DNA of 64,000 nucleotides from an uncultured Eubacteriales bacterium. GTDB taxonomy: Bacteria > Bacillota > Clostridia > Lachnospirales > Lachnospiraceae. The stretch is from positions 1-64,000 of the forward strand of contig ONHA01000013.1 in the NCBI GenBank assembly GCA_900317515.1, given 5' to 3'. A program made the translations under genes and the position numbers. Positions 43,525 to 51,812 of the stretch are shown in pieces (positions within the stretch are counted from its first letter, which is position 1; every line of letters starts with the position of its first letter). A model generated the notes under the pieces. That model saw only the letters and a program-made list of their open reading frames with translations, was not told the origin of the DNA and made no database searches.

Positions 43525-44883
43525 TTACGCGACAAAGAAGGAAATGACAAGCGCTACCAGGAAACCTGTGAGACCGACCAGAGTCTCCATAATGGTCCAG
43601 GTCTTGAGGGTCGTCTTCTCATCGAGACCGACAAGGGACTTGACCAGCCAGAAACCGGAGTCATTGAAGTGCGAGCAGACGGTTGCGCCGCCGGCGACCG
43701 CGCAGACAACGCAGGCAAGGTAGATCGGCGAGAGGGCGGAGATGCCCGGGAGGGAGGCGACGATGCCGGCAGCCATGGTCATGGCGACGGTTGCGGAACC
43801 GACGCAGATGCGGACCAGAGCGGCGACGATAAAGGCGACGACAACGATCGGGAGCTTGGCGCTGCCGACGGCGTTGCCGATGACATCGCCGATGCCGGAG
43901 TACTGAAGGACGTAGCGGAGAACGCCGCCGCATGCGGTGACCAGAAGGATGAGGCCGGTCGGCTCGAGAGACTTGGTCATGACCTTCTCAAGCTCGGGCA
44001 TGGTGTAGCCGTGCTTTACGCCGAGGACAAACATGGCAATGACTGTCGCGATGAGCAGGGCGACGAACGGCTCGCCTAAGAAATTGAAGAACGGAGCAGC
44101 TCCGGAGAGGGCCGGAATGACGCCTGCGAGGGATTTTAAAATGATGAGAACAAGCGGGATCAGGATGATCGTGACGATGGTGCCGAACTTCGGGAGCTTG
44201 GACTCGTCGATGTCCGCCTGATTCTGGACATGTTCCGGAACCGGGACCATATATTTGGTGCCGCAGATCCTGCCCCAGATCGGGCCGGCGACGATCATGG
44301 CGAGCGTGCCGCAGAAGATGCCGATCAGGATGACCCAGCCGAGGTCGACGCCGAGCATGGTGGCGACGAGGACCGGACCCGGTGTCGGCGGGATGAACGC
44401 GTGGCCGACAGCCAGACCTGCAAGCAGCGGGATGACGTAGAAGAGGGAGGAGCGGTTTGTTCTCTTGGCGAGCGAGAAGGCGAGCGGGATCAGGATGATG
44501 AGGCCGGCGTCGAAGAAGACCGGCATGGCGATGACGAGACCTGTGATGCCGAGGGCCCAGGCGGCTTTTTCATCGCCGAACTTTCTGACCATCGTGACGG
44601 CCAGTGTCTGGGCGCCTCCCGAGGTTTCCAGGATCGCGCCGAACATGGAGCCGAGGCCGACTAAGAGAGCGATGCCTTTTAAGGTGTTTCCGATACCGTC
44701 ATTGACGGCGGTGACGACATCGGCTAAGGGCATGCCGGCGATCGTGCCGATGGCGATGGCGCCGACTAAGATGGAGATCATTGCGTGAACGTTGAATTTG
44801 ATGATGAGGACGAGCAGGATCGCAAGTCCGATGATTGCCGCCAGGATCAGCCTGGTCGGGCTTAAAGCTACTTCCTGAGCCAT
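43525..44883 (-). CDS. GntP family permease (gluconate/sugar-acid:H+ symporter)
   Basis: The ~452-residue protein has about twelve to fourteen membrane helices and family motifs such as PVFFDAGLIILIPLAF, HAFIPPTPGPV and CSHFNDSGFWL. GntP members import gluconate, related aldonates or other hydroxy acids with protons. It precedes the dehydratase by 26 bp and follows a promoter flanked by candidate operators. I place the start at the ATG at 44883, directly after AGGAGGG, not at an upstream in-frame ATG. Confidence 0.92.
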   Translation of the reverse strand: MAQEVALSPTRLILAAIIGLAILLVLIIKFNVHAMISILVGAIAIGTIAGMPLADVVTAVNDGIGNTLKGIALLVGLGSMFGAILETSGGAQTLAVTMVRKFGDEKAAWALGITGLVIAMPVFFDAGLIILIPLAFSLAKRTNRSSLFYVIPLLAGLAVGHAFIPPTPGPVLVATMLGVDLGWVILIGIFCGTLAMIVAGPIWGRICGTKYMVPVPEHVQNQADIDESKLPKFGTIVTIILIPLVLIILKSLAGVIPALSGAAPFFNFLGEPFVALLIATVIAMFVLGVKHGYTMPELEKVMTKSLEPTGLILLVTACGGVLRYVLQYSGIGDVIGNAVGSAKLPIVVVAFIVAALVRICVGSATVAMTMAAGIVASLPGISALSPIYLACVVCAVAGGATVCSHFNDSGFWLVKSLVGLDEKTTLKTWTIMETLVGLTGFLVALVISFFVA

Positions 44884-44928
44884 GGTTTGAACCCTCCTTT
44901 GAAAAACAAAAACAAATTTCAAAAATCA

Positions 44929-44998
44929 CCTGACGTCTGATGAATTTGTTAATATAACTATATATTAAGCTACAATAAATGTCAATCATCAGATGTAT
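44929..44998 (-). promoter_or_regulatory. gntP promoter with two candidate GntR/FadR operators
   Basis: On the minus strand TTGACA (44985-44980) and TATAGT (44962-44957) are separated by exactly 17 bp. A TCATCAGA(C/T)GT element occurs twice in inverted orientation: 44985-44998 overlapping the upstream edge of the -35, and 44929-44943 just after the start of transcription. This arrangement suits repression by the neighbouring FCD-type regulator. Confidence 0.72.
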
Positions 44999-45024
44999 GC
45001 GAGGACTCGAATCTCTTTTTTGCA

Positions 45025-45068
45025 CAAAAAAGCCCCTCCACTTTTGTGGAAAATCCACATGGAAGGGG
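45025..45068 (-). terminator. Intrinsic terminator of the GntR-family regulator gene
   Basis: A compound hairpin (CCCCTTCCA/TGGAGGGG outer with one bulge, TGTGGA/TCCACA inner) is followed on the minus strand by a T-run. Confidence 0.82.
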
Positions 45069-45082
45069 AGGGACGGGTATGG

Positions 45083-45805
45083 TCAGTCTGATTTGTCTGA
45101 TGTATTGCCGTTCCGGGCGAGAGCAGCGCGAAGATACTCCCGGTTGTAGCTCAGGTGGGAGACCATCGCACAGCGGGCGCCGACCGCATCGCCCGAAAGG
45201 ATCGCGTTCAGGATGGAGTGGTGGGAGCGGATCGTCTTGTCGAGGAGCTTCCGGCTGGTCAGGTTGCCGAAGGTGATGACCGCGGTGCTGATGATCGGGA
45301 TCAGGGTCTCGACGACCCGGTTGCGGCTGCATTTTGCGATGTATTCGTGGAATTTGACGTCGTTCGGGAGGTGGTTTTCATTTTTCCGGATATTCTCCTC
45401 GACGGCCTCGCACAGGCGGGTGAGCTGAGCTTTTTCGGAGTCCCGGATGTTCAGCGCGGCGAGCGCGGCGATCTCGGGCTCCAGCATGAGCCGGACGTCG
45501 AGAAGCTCCAGGGCAAGCTCGTACTTGTCGGTGTAGCGGGAGAGCGAGAGCGGATCCTCGTCGAGCGTCTGTGTGCTGATGACATAGGTGCCGGAGCCCC
45601 GGCGGACCTCCAGCATGCCCTTGGTCACGAGTCCCCTGACCGCCTCGCGGATGGTGCTGCGGCCGACGCCGAACATGTCGGCCAGTTCAAACTCGGTCGG
45701 GATCTTGTCGCCGATATTTACGGGGGTGGTGAGGATGTATTCTTTGAGCTGGGCTTCGACGTGTTCGCCGAGAAGCCGGTGGTTTACTTTTTCGAATTTT
45801 TCCAT
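45083..45805 (-). CDS. GntR family transcriptional regulator, FadR/FCD subfamily
   Basis: The 240-residue protein has an N-terminal winged helix (KIPTEFELADMFGVGRSTIREAVRGL, recognition helix ~46-58). A C-terminal all-helical FCD ligand domain carries conserved metal-site Asp and His residues (DVKFHEYI and SHHSILNAI regions). FCD regulators sense sugar acids or organic acids. It lies upstream of and co-directional with gntP and the dehydratase gene, so it probably represses them through the paired sites around the gntP promoter. It is terminated separately. Confidence 0.9.
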   Translation of the reverse strand: MEKFEKVNHRLLGEHVEAQLKEYILTTPVNIGDKIPTEFELADMFGVGRSTIREAVRGLVTKGMLEVRRGSGTYVISTQTLDEDPLSLSRYTDKYELALELLDVRLMLEPEIAALAALNIRDSEKAQLTRLCEAVEENIRKNENHLPNDVKFHEYIAKCSRNRVVETLIPIISTAVITFGNLTSRKLLDKTIRSHHSILNAILSGDAVGARCAMVSHLSYNREYLRAALARNGNTSDKSD

Positions 45806-45891
45806 GGAGAGTCACCTTTTCTATTGCTGCTACCAGTATAGCACAGCTTCGGCGGAAAAGACAGGGGAGAATTGCTCCGCCGCGTTGCCCC

Positions 45892-45919
45892 TTGCCTTTT
45901 CCCGGAAATCGTATATAAT
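45892..45919 (+). promoter_or_regulatory. Candidate promoter of the M3 peptidase gene
   Basis: TTGCCT and TATAAT are separated by 16 bp, 36 bp before the start codon. Confidence 0.6.
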
Positions 45920-45955
45920 TAGGAAGAAAAATACACGAACAGAAAGGAAGCAGAC

Positions 45956-47656
45956 ATGAAATTCAGCGAAATGCCCTACAAGCGCCTTGAGCTCGCCGAC
46001 CTGAAGGCGGAAGCCGCGGCAATTACGAAAGAATTTGAAAGCGCGGAGACCTACGGGGATGCGCGGGCTGCATTTTTAAAGAAGGACGCCTTCGACCGCA
46101 AGGTCCAAACGGTCTCGACGATTGCCTCCATCCGCCACTCGATCGACACCCGGGACGAATTCTACGACGCGGAGTCGACCTACTGGAACGAGGCCGGCCC
46201 GGCTCTCGAGGAGGAGCTCCACAAATTCACGATCGCGCTCATAAACTCGAAATTCCGTCCGGAATTCGAGGCGGAGTTCGGGGCGATTATCTTCAAGGCG
46301 GCGGAGATGGACCTCAAGGCCTTCTCTCCGGAGATCATCGGGGAGATGCAGGAGGAGAACAACCTCACGATGACCTACGAGAAGCTTCTCGCCTCCGCCC
46401 AGATCCCCTTCATGGGCGAGACCATGACCCTCTCCCGCATGACCCCGAAGAAGAGCGACGCGGACGACACCGTGCGCCTCGCCGCCTGGAAGGCCGAGGG
46501 CGCCTGGTACAAGGAGCACCAGAAAGAGCTCGACGAATATTATGACAAGCTTGTAAAGCTCCGCGATAAGATGGGCAAAAAGCTCGGCTACGAGAACTAC
46601 CTCGAGCTCGGCTACTACCGGATGAACCGCATCTCCTACAACAAGGACGATGTCGAGAAGTTCCGCGAGGCGGTTCAGAAGTATCTCGTTCCGGTCGCCT
46701 GCGAAGTCTACGAGAAGCAGGCAAAAAGCTTCGGGAAATCCTACCCGATGAGCTTCGCCGACAATGCCCTTGAATTCAAGACCGGCAACCCGCGCCCGAA
46801 GGGAACTGCCGACGACATTGTGAACGCGGCGTCCAAATTCTACGACGAGCTCTCCCCGGAGACCTCCGAATTCTTTCGCACGATGCGGGAGGGCGAGCTC
46901 ATGGACCTCCTCTCGACCGACGGCAAGGAGGGCGGCGGCTACATGACGGAGCTGCCGGATTACAATGTGCCGTTCATTTTCGCGAATTTCAACGGGACCC
47001 AGGGCGACGTCGAGGTGCTGACCCACGAGGGCGGCCACGCGTTTGCGGGCTACACCAACATGAAGCGCGTGCCGGCAACGACGGTTCTCCCGACCATGGA
47101 GGCCTGCGAGGTCCACTCCATGTCCATGGAGTTCCTCTCCTGGCCGTGGGCCGAGGATTTCTTCGGCGATGACGCGGCCAAGTTCCGCTACAGCCATCTG
47201 GCGTCCGCGCTTACCTTCATTCCCTACGGGACGATGGTGGATCATTTCCAGCACATCGTGTACGAGAATCCGGAAATGACACCCGCCGAGCGCCACGCCT
47301 GCTGGAAAAAGCTGATGGGCATCTACACCCCGTGGCACAAGCTGGACGGCGACATCCCGTTCTACAGCGAGGGCGAGGGCTGGCAGCGGCAGCATCACAT
47401 CTACAGCTTCCCGCTCTACTACATCGATTACTGCCTCGCACAGACGGTCGCGCTCGAGATCTGGGCGCTCTCGCAGGAAGATTACAGGAACGCGTTCGAC
47501 CACTACATGGCCTACACGAAGATGGGCGGCAGCGAGACCTTCACGGACCTCATCAAAAAGGCCGGCCTTGTAAGCCCGTTCGACGAGAGCTGCTTAAGGG
47601 GCGTCGCCGAGACCGCGAAGAAGTATCTCGAGAGTGTGGATACGAGCAGATTCTGA
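45956..47656 (+). CDS. M3 family oligoendopeptidase (PepF-like)
   Basis: The 566-residue cytosolic metallopeptidase has the zinc motif HEGGH at residues 357-361 (LTHEGGHAFAGYTN). The third ligand is probably the Glu in PTMEACEVHSMSMEF, ~28 residues later, as in the M3 family. It hydrolyses short oligopeptides. The oligopeptide importer 0.7 kb downstream makes a peptide-use role reasonable, although the two have separate promoters. AAAGGAAG precedes the ATG. No signal peptide is seen. Confidence 0.92.
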   Translation: MKFSEMPYKRLELADLKAEAAAITKEFESAETYGDARAAFLKKDAFDRKVQTVSTIASIRHSIDTRDEFYDAESTYWNEAGPALEEELHKFTIALINSKFRPEFEAEFGAIIFKAAEMDLKAFSPEIIGEMQEENNLTMTYEKLLASAQIPFMGETMTLSRMTPKKSDADDTVRLAAWKAEGAWYKEHQKELDEYYDKLVKLRDKMGKKLGYENYLELGYYRMNRISYNKDDVEKFREAVQKYLVPVACEVYEKQAKSFGKSYPMSFADNALEFKTGNPRPKGTADDIVNAASKFYDELSPETSEFFRTMREGELMDLLSTDGKEGGGYMTELPDYNVPFIFANFNGTQGDVEVLTHEGGHAFAGYTNMKRVPATTVLPTMEACEVHSMSMEFLSWPWAEDFFGDDAAKFRYSHLASALTFIPYGTMVDHFQHIVYENPEMTPAERHACWKKLMGIYTPWHKLDGDIPFYSEGEGWQRQHHIYSFPLYYIDYCLAQTVALEIWALSQEDYRNAFDHYMAYTKMGGSETFTDLIKKAGLVSPFDESCLRGVAETAKKYLESVDTSRF

Positions 47657-47678
47657 TTGGAAATGAAAGGCGCGCAGG

Positions 47679-48197
47679 ATGGCAAAAGAGAAGAAGAAAA
47701 GCTACCGGAAAGAGTACCTGAATGATTTCCGGCCCGATGATACCGGGAAGTATTCCTATCAGGGGGAAATGAAATCCTTCTCCGAGGCGGAGTCGGCCGC
47801 AAGAAAAAAGGCGGACACCGCCGGCGCGTCCGCGCTCTTCTTTATCCTGGCGGCAGGGTTTGTGACCGGGCGGGACATCGGAGGGAAGGCCTATGTGCTG
47901 ATCCCCTACCTCATCGCGATCGGCGCGCTCGGATTTGCCGTCTACAGTGCCTTCACGCTCGGAAGAAAGACGGAGGTCCGGAGCTACATCGCAAAGCGGG
48001 CGGTCCCCCGGATGAGGGGCGGCGCTGCGGTGACGATGGCGGCCTGTGCGCTTGCAGCTCTCGGCGGTCTTGTCACGATCGTCATAAGTCCCGGAACCGA
48101 GCTTATTTTAAAGATCGGGTTCACGCTTCTTATGATCGGGGCGGCTCTTGACGCCTATCTGATGAAAAAAGAGGCCGAAAAGCTGAAAATAAGCTGA
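47679..48197 (+). CDS. Hypothetical four-helix membrane protein
   Basis: I do not recognise this 172-residue protein. It has a very basic N-terminus (MAKEKKKSYRKEY), about 50 soluble residues, and four hydrophobic segments around 48-65, 74-93, 112-132 and 140-158, then a charged tail. It begins 22 bp after the M3 peptidase gene and is probably co-transcribed. A short polar stretch (DDTGKYSYQGE) precedes the first helix. No catalytic motif is seen. Confidence 0.7.
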   Translation: MAKEKKKSYRKEYLNDFRPDDTGKYSYQGEMKSFSEAESAARKKADTAGASALFFILAAGFVTGRDIGGKAYVLIPYLIAIGALGFAVYSAFTLGRKTEVRSYIAKRAVPRMRGGAAVTMAACALAALGGLVTIVISPGTELILKIGFTLLMIGAALDAYLMKKEAEKLKIS

Positions 48198-48247
48198 TAA
48201 GTATAAATAAATGGATATACATTTTAAATAAAGCGTGCGAAAATACG

Positions 48248-48276
48248 TTGTCTCTTTTCGTGCAATGTGCTATACT
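48248..48276 (+). promoter_or_regulatory. Candidate promoter of the opp operon
   Basis: TTGTCT and TATACT are separated by 17 bp, 83 bp before the oppA start. Confidence 0.65.
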
Positions 48277-48296
48277 TTATTCTATGCAACAAAATT

Positions 48297-48316
48297 TTAA
48301 CGCACTGACGCGTTAA
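48297..48316 (+). promoter_or_regulatory. Inverted repeat in the oppA leader
   Basis: TTAACGC and GCGTTAA are separated by 6 bases about 15-20 bp after the expected transcription start. It may be an operator or a short leader hairpin; no regulator is identified. Confidence 0.5.
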
Positions 48317-48358
48317 TGAAACGCGCGGAGCAATATTAGCTAAAAGGGAGGAATAAAA

Positions 48359-50689
48359 ATGAAGGCTAATAAGATTCTTGCTTCTCTCCTTTCTGCGGCC
48401 ATGGTGGTTTCCCTGGCTGCCTGCGGAGGCGGAAGCGCAACATCCGACACGACAACCAAGCCGGCAGAGTCCACAGCGGCTGCCGAGAGCACGGGTGCAG
48501 CGGCCGGAACAGGGACTGCGGGAGCAACCGAGGAGACACCTCTCGTTATCGGTTACTCCAACTTCAGCTCCAAGTTCAGCCCGTTCTTCGCATCTTCCGC
48601 ATATGACCAGGATGCGCAGGGCATGACCCAGCTCGCTCTTCTTCCGAGCGACCGTACCGGCGCTATCATCTACAAGGGCATCGAGGGTGAGACCGTTCCG
48701 TACAACGGAACCGACTACACCTACTACGGACCGGCTGACCTTACGGTCACCGAGAACGAAGACGGCACTGTTTACTATGATTTCACGCTTCGCGATGACC
48801 TGGTCTTCTCCGACGGCGAGCCGGTCACCATCGACGACGTCATCTTCTCGATGTACGTTCTCTGCGATCCGTCCTATGACGGCTCCACGACTCTGTTCTC
48901 CCAGCCGATCGAAGGCATGGAAGCGTACAGAAGCGGTATGGAAACCCTTCTGAGCCTCCTTGTCGCGGCCGGCCCGGACAACACCGATTTCACCAACTGG
49001 GATGAAGCTACACAGAAGCAGTTCTGGGCTGACATCGATGTTGCCGGTGTTGCGATGGCCAACGAGATCTGCGATTACGTGAAGGCCGCCGGCTACAACG
49101 CCGAGGGAGACTCCGTCGCAGCATGCGCCGCAAACTGGGGCTATGAGCTTGCTGAAAATGCAACCGCCGAAGACTTCTGGGCAGCGATCAAGGCTGCTTA
49201 TCCGGATGTCCTCACGGCCATCGAAACCGAAAAGGCTGAGTCCGGCCTCGACACCCTTATGCCGGGCTATGAGAACTATCTCGCAGCCGTCAAGACCGGC
49301 GAGTCCGCTGACTCCATCACCGGTATCCAGAAGACCGGCGATTACAGCATGCGTGTCGTCGCGACCAAGGTTGACGCTACTCTGATCTATCAGCTCGGCG
49401 TTTACATCGCTCCGCTTCACTACTACGGCGATCCGGAACAGTATGATTACGAGAACAACAAGTTCGGTTTCCCGAAAGGTGACCTCTCCATCGTCCGCGC
49501 CAAGACGACTGAGCCGCTCGGCGCAGGCCCGTACATCTTCAAGGGCTTCAAGAACGGTGTCATCAGCTACGAGGCAAACCCGAACTACTTCAAGGGCGCT
49601 CCGAAGACCAAGTACGTGAACTTCCTTGAGTCCAACGACGCTGATAAGCTGAACGGCGTTGTCACCGGCACGATCGATATCACGGATCCGTCCTTCTCCA
49701 GCGAGACCGCTTCCTCGATCGAGCAGACCAACGGCGGCGAGCTGACCGGCAATGTCATCACCACCAGCCTTGTCGACAACCTCGGCTACGGCTACATCGG
49801 CATCAACTCCAAGAACGTCTGCGTCGGCGGCGATGCCGGCTCCGATGCGTCCAAGAACCTCCGCAAGGCTTTCGGCACGATCTTCTCGGTTTACCGTGAC
49901 GTTGCGATCGCTTCCTACTACGGCGACAGAGCCTCCGTCATCAACTACCCGATCTCCAATACGTCCTGGGCTGCTCCGCAGTCGACCGACGACGGCTACA
50001 AGGTTGCATTCTCCGTTGACGCGGCAGGCAACGACCTCTACACCTCCGGCATGACCGATGAGGAGAAGTACGCTGCAGCTAAGCAGGGCGCCCTGAGCTT
50101 CCTCGAGGCAGCCGGCTACACGATCACCGACGGCAAGGCTACCGCAGCTCCGGAAGGCGCTTCCCTCGAGTATGAGATCCTTATCCCGGCTGACGGCTCC
50201 GGCGATCACCCGTCCTTCATGATCCTGACTCTTGCCAAGGAAGCCCTTGCAGAGATCGGCATCAACCTGATCGTTACTGACCTCTCCAACTCCGCAGACC
50301 TCTGGGACGGCCTCGATGCAGGTACCGTCGAGATGTGGTGCGCAGCCTGGGGCGCAACCGTTGACCCGGATATGTACCAGATCTACTACTCCGACATTGC
50401 GAACAACTTCGCACAGCCGGGCGGCAGCTGGAACTACTATCAGATCTCCGATGCACAGCTTGACGAGCTGATCCTCGCAGCCCGCGCTTCGACAGACCAG
50501 ACCTATCGTAAGGCTATGTACAAGGCCTGCCTCGACATCATCGTTGACTGGGCAGATGAGATCCCGGTTTACCAGAGACAGAACGCGATCATCTTCAGCA
50601 CAGAGCGCGTCAACATCGACACTGTCACACCGGATATCACGACCTTCTACGGATGGCTCAACGAGATTGAGAATATTGAACTGAACTGA
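48359..50689 (+). CDS. oppA: Oligopeptide ABC transporter substrate-binding lipoprotein (SBP family 5)
   Basis: The 776-residue protein has a lipoprotein signal (lipobox SLAAC) and a Ser/Thr/Ala-rich tether. A family 5 binding fold follows (VYYDFTLRDDLVFSDGEPVTIDDVIFS). The usual OppA length is 530-600 residues. The extra material includes an acidic helical insertion around residues 190-310, between the early VTIDDVIFSMY part and MRVVATKVD. Proline and cofactor sites are absent, consistent with a transport receptor. It starts the opp operon, and an attenuator-type hairpin follows it, which would keep receptor expression above that of the membrane proteins. Confidence 0.92.
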   Translation: MKANKILASLLSAAMVVSLAACGGGSATSDTTTKPAESTAAAESTGAAAGTGTAGATEETPLVIGYSNFSSKFSPFFASSAYDQDAQGMTQLALLPSDRTGAIIYKGIEGETVPYNGTDYTYYGPADLTVTENEDGTVYYDFTLRDDLVFSDGEPVTIDDVIFSMYVLCDPSYDGSTTLFSQPIEGMEAYRSGMETLLSLLVAAGPDNTDFTNWDEATQKQFWADIDVAGVAMANEICDYVKAAGYNAEGDSVAACAANWGYELAENATAEDFWAAIKAAYPDVLTAIETEKAESGLDTLMPGYENYLAAVKTGESADSITGIQKTGDYSMRVVATKVDATLIYQLGVYIAPLHYYGDPEQYDYENNKFGFPKGDLSIVRAKTTEPLGAGPYIFKGFKNGVISYEANPNYFKGAPKTKYVNFLESNDADKLNGVVTGTIDITDPSFSSETASSIEQTNGGELTGNVITTSLVDNLGYGYIGINSKNVCVGGDAGSDASKNLRKAFGTIFSVYRDVAIASYYGDRASVINYPISNTSWAAPQSTDDGYKVAFSVDAAGNDLYTSGMTDEEKYAAAKQGALSFLEAAGYTITDGKATAAPEGASLEYEILIPADGSGDHPSFMILTLAKEALAEIGINLIVTDLSNSADLWDGLDAGTVEMWCAAWGATVDPDMYQIYYSDIANNFAQPGGSWNYYQISDAQLDELILAARASTDQTYRKAMYKACLDIIVDWADEIPVYQRQNAIIFSTERVNIDTVTPDITTFYGWLNEIENIELN

Positions 50690-50705
50690 TAGTGCGTTTT
50701 TAAGG

Positions 50706-50748
50706 AAGACCGCCCCGTCATCGGGTTGACCGTGTGGGGCGGTCTTTT
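50706..50748 (+). terminator. Attenuator/terminator between oppA and oppB
   Basis: A GACCGCCCC/GGGGCGGTC stem with a long loop is followed by TTTTC. Because oppB-F follow without a clear new promoter, partial read-through is likely. Confidence 0.75.
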
Positions 50749-50810
50749 CGATATATGAAAGCCTTAAAGCAAAAAACGTACCGAAGCGTACCTTGAGAGA
50801 GGAGTAAGTT

Positions 50811-51797
50811 TTGAAAAAGTATGTTCTCAAACGAATACTGATCTCGGTGGTCATCCTTGTATTCGTTGCATTTATCATCTATGTGCTGATGCGCTGCCTC
50901 CCGAACTCCTACGTCGAGACGATCGCGCGCCAGAAATCCCAGCAGCCGGGTTCCAAGTCCTACCAGGAGTGGCTGGCTGACCTGAATGCCTCCTACGGAC
51001 TGGACAAGGGCATTATCCCGGGCTTCTTAGGGTGGTGCGCAAGAGCGATCCGCGGCCAGTTCGGCGACAGCTGGTATTATACGGTTCCGGTTGTTGAGAA
51101 ATTCCAGAGCGTCATCTGGGTCTCCTTCTACATGGGAGCCGTCTCCCTCTTCTTCGAGCTGATCATCGCGATCCCGCTCGGCATCATCGCGGCGACTAAA
51201 CAGTACAGCCGCACCGACTACGTCATCACAATCGTGGCGCTGGCCGGCATTTCCCTTCCGACCTTCTTCTTCGCATCTCTGCTGAAGCTGCTCTTCTCGG
51301 TCAAGCTCGGCTGGTTCGACCTCTACGGTCTGGTCGGAAGAAACTACAACTATCTGTCCCGCACCGGGCAGATCCTCGACATGGGCAAGCACCTCTTCCT
51401 GCCGATCCTTACGCTGGTCGTCATCAGCATCGGCTCGCTCATGCGCTACACCCGCACCAACATGCTGGAAGTCCTGAACGCGGACTATATCAGAACCGCA
51501 CGGGCCAAGGGCCTTTCCGAGCGGAAGGTCATCTATCATCATGCGTTCCGCAACACCCTGATCCCGCTGGTCACGATCGTCGGCGGATCTCTGCCGGGCC
51601 TTTTCTCCGGCGCGCTGATCACGGAGACGCTCTACATGATCCCGGGTATCGGCTACACATCCTACAACGCGATGGTCGGCGGCGATATCCCGTTCTCCAT
51701 GTTCTATCTGGTGTTCCTGGCGATCCTGACGCTCGCCGGCAATCTGATCTCGGATATTCTGTACGCGGTGGTCGACCCGCGCGTACGTATCGCATAA
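50811..51797 (+). CDS. oppB: Oligopeptide ABC transporter permease, OppB type
   Basis: The 328-residue permease has the N-terminal OppB/DppB signature (KRILISVVILVFVAFIIYVLMRCLPNS split by a long first helix). The EAA loop is YIRTARAKGLSERKVIYHHAFRN. The start is a TTG at 50811 preceded by GAGAGGAG, the best-placed ribosome site. It pairs with OppC to form the channel. Confidence 0.93.
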   Translation: MKKYVLKRILISVVILVFVAFIIYVLMRCLPNSYVETIARQKSQQPGSKSYQEWLADLNASYGLDKGIIPGFLGWCARAIRGQFGDSWYYTVPVVEKFQSVIWVSFYMGAVSLFFELIIAIPLGIIAATKQYSRTDYVITIVALAGISLPTFFFASLLKLLFSVKLGWFDLYGLVGRNYNYLSRTGQILDMGKHLFLPILTLVVISIGSLMRYTRTNMLEVLNADYIRTARAKGLSERKVIYHHAFRNTLIPLVTIVGGSLPGLFSGALITETLYMIPGIGYTSYNAMVGGDIPFSMFYLVFLAILTLAGNLISDILYAVVDPRVRIA

Positions 51798-51812
51798 GAA
51801 AGGAGGGAGAGT

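Noticed and set aside
48224..50878. An 884-codon minus-strand open frame opposite oppA
   Set aside because: The sense strand encodes a full lipoprotein with signal, promoter and ribosome site. The antisense product has no recognisable domain and repetitive Val/Asp composition.
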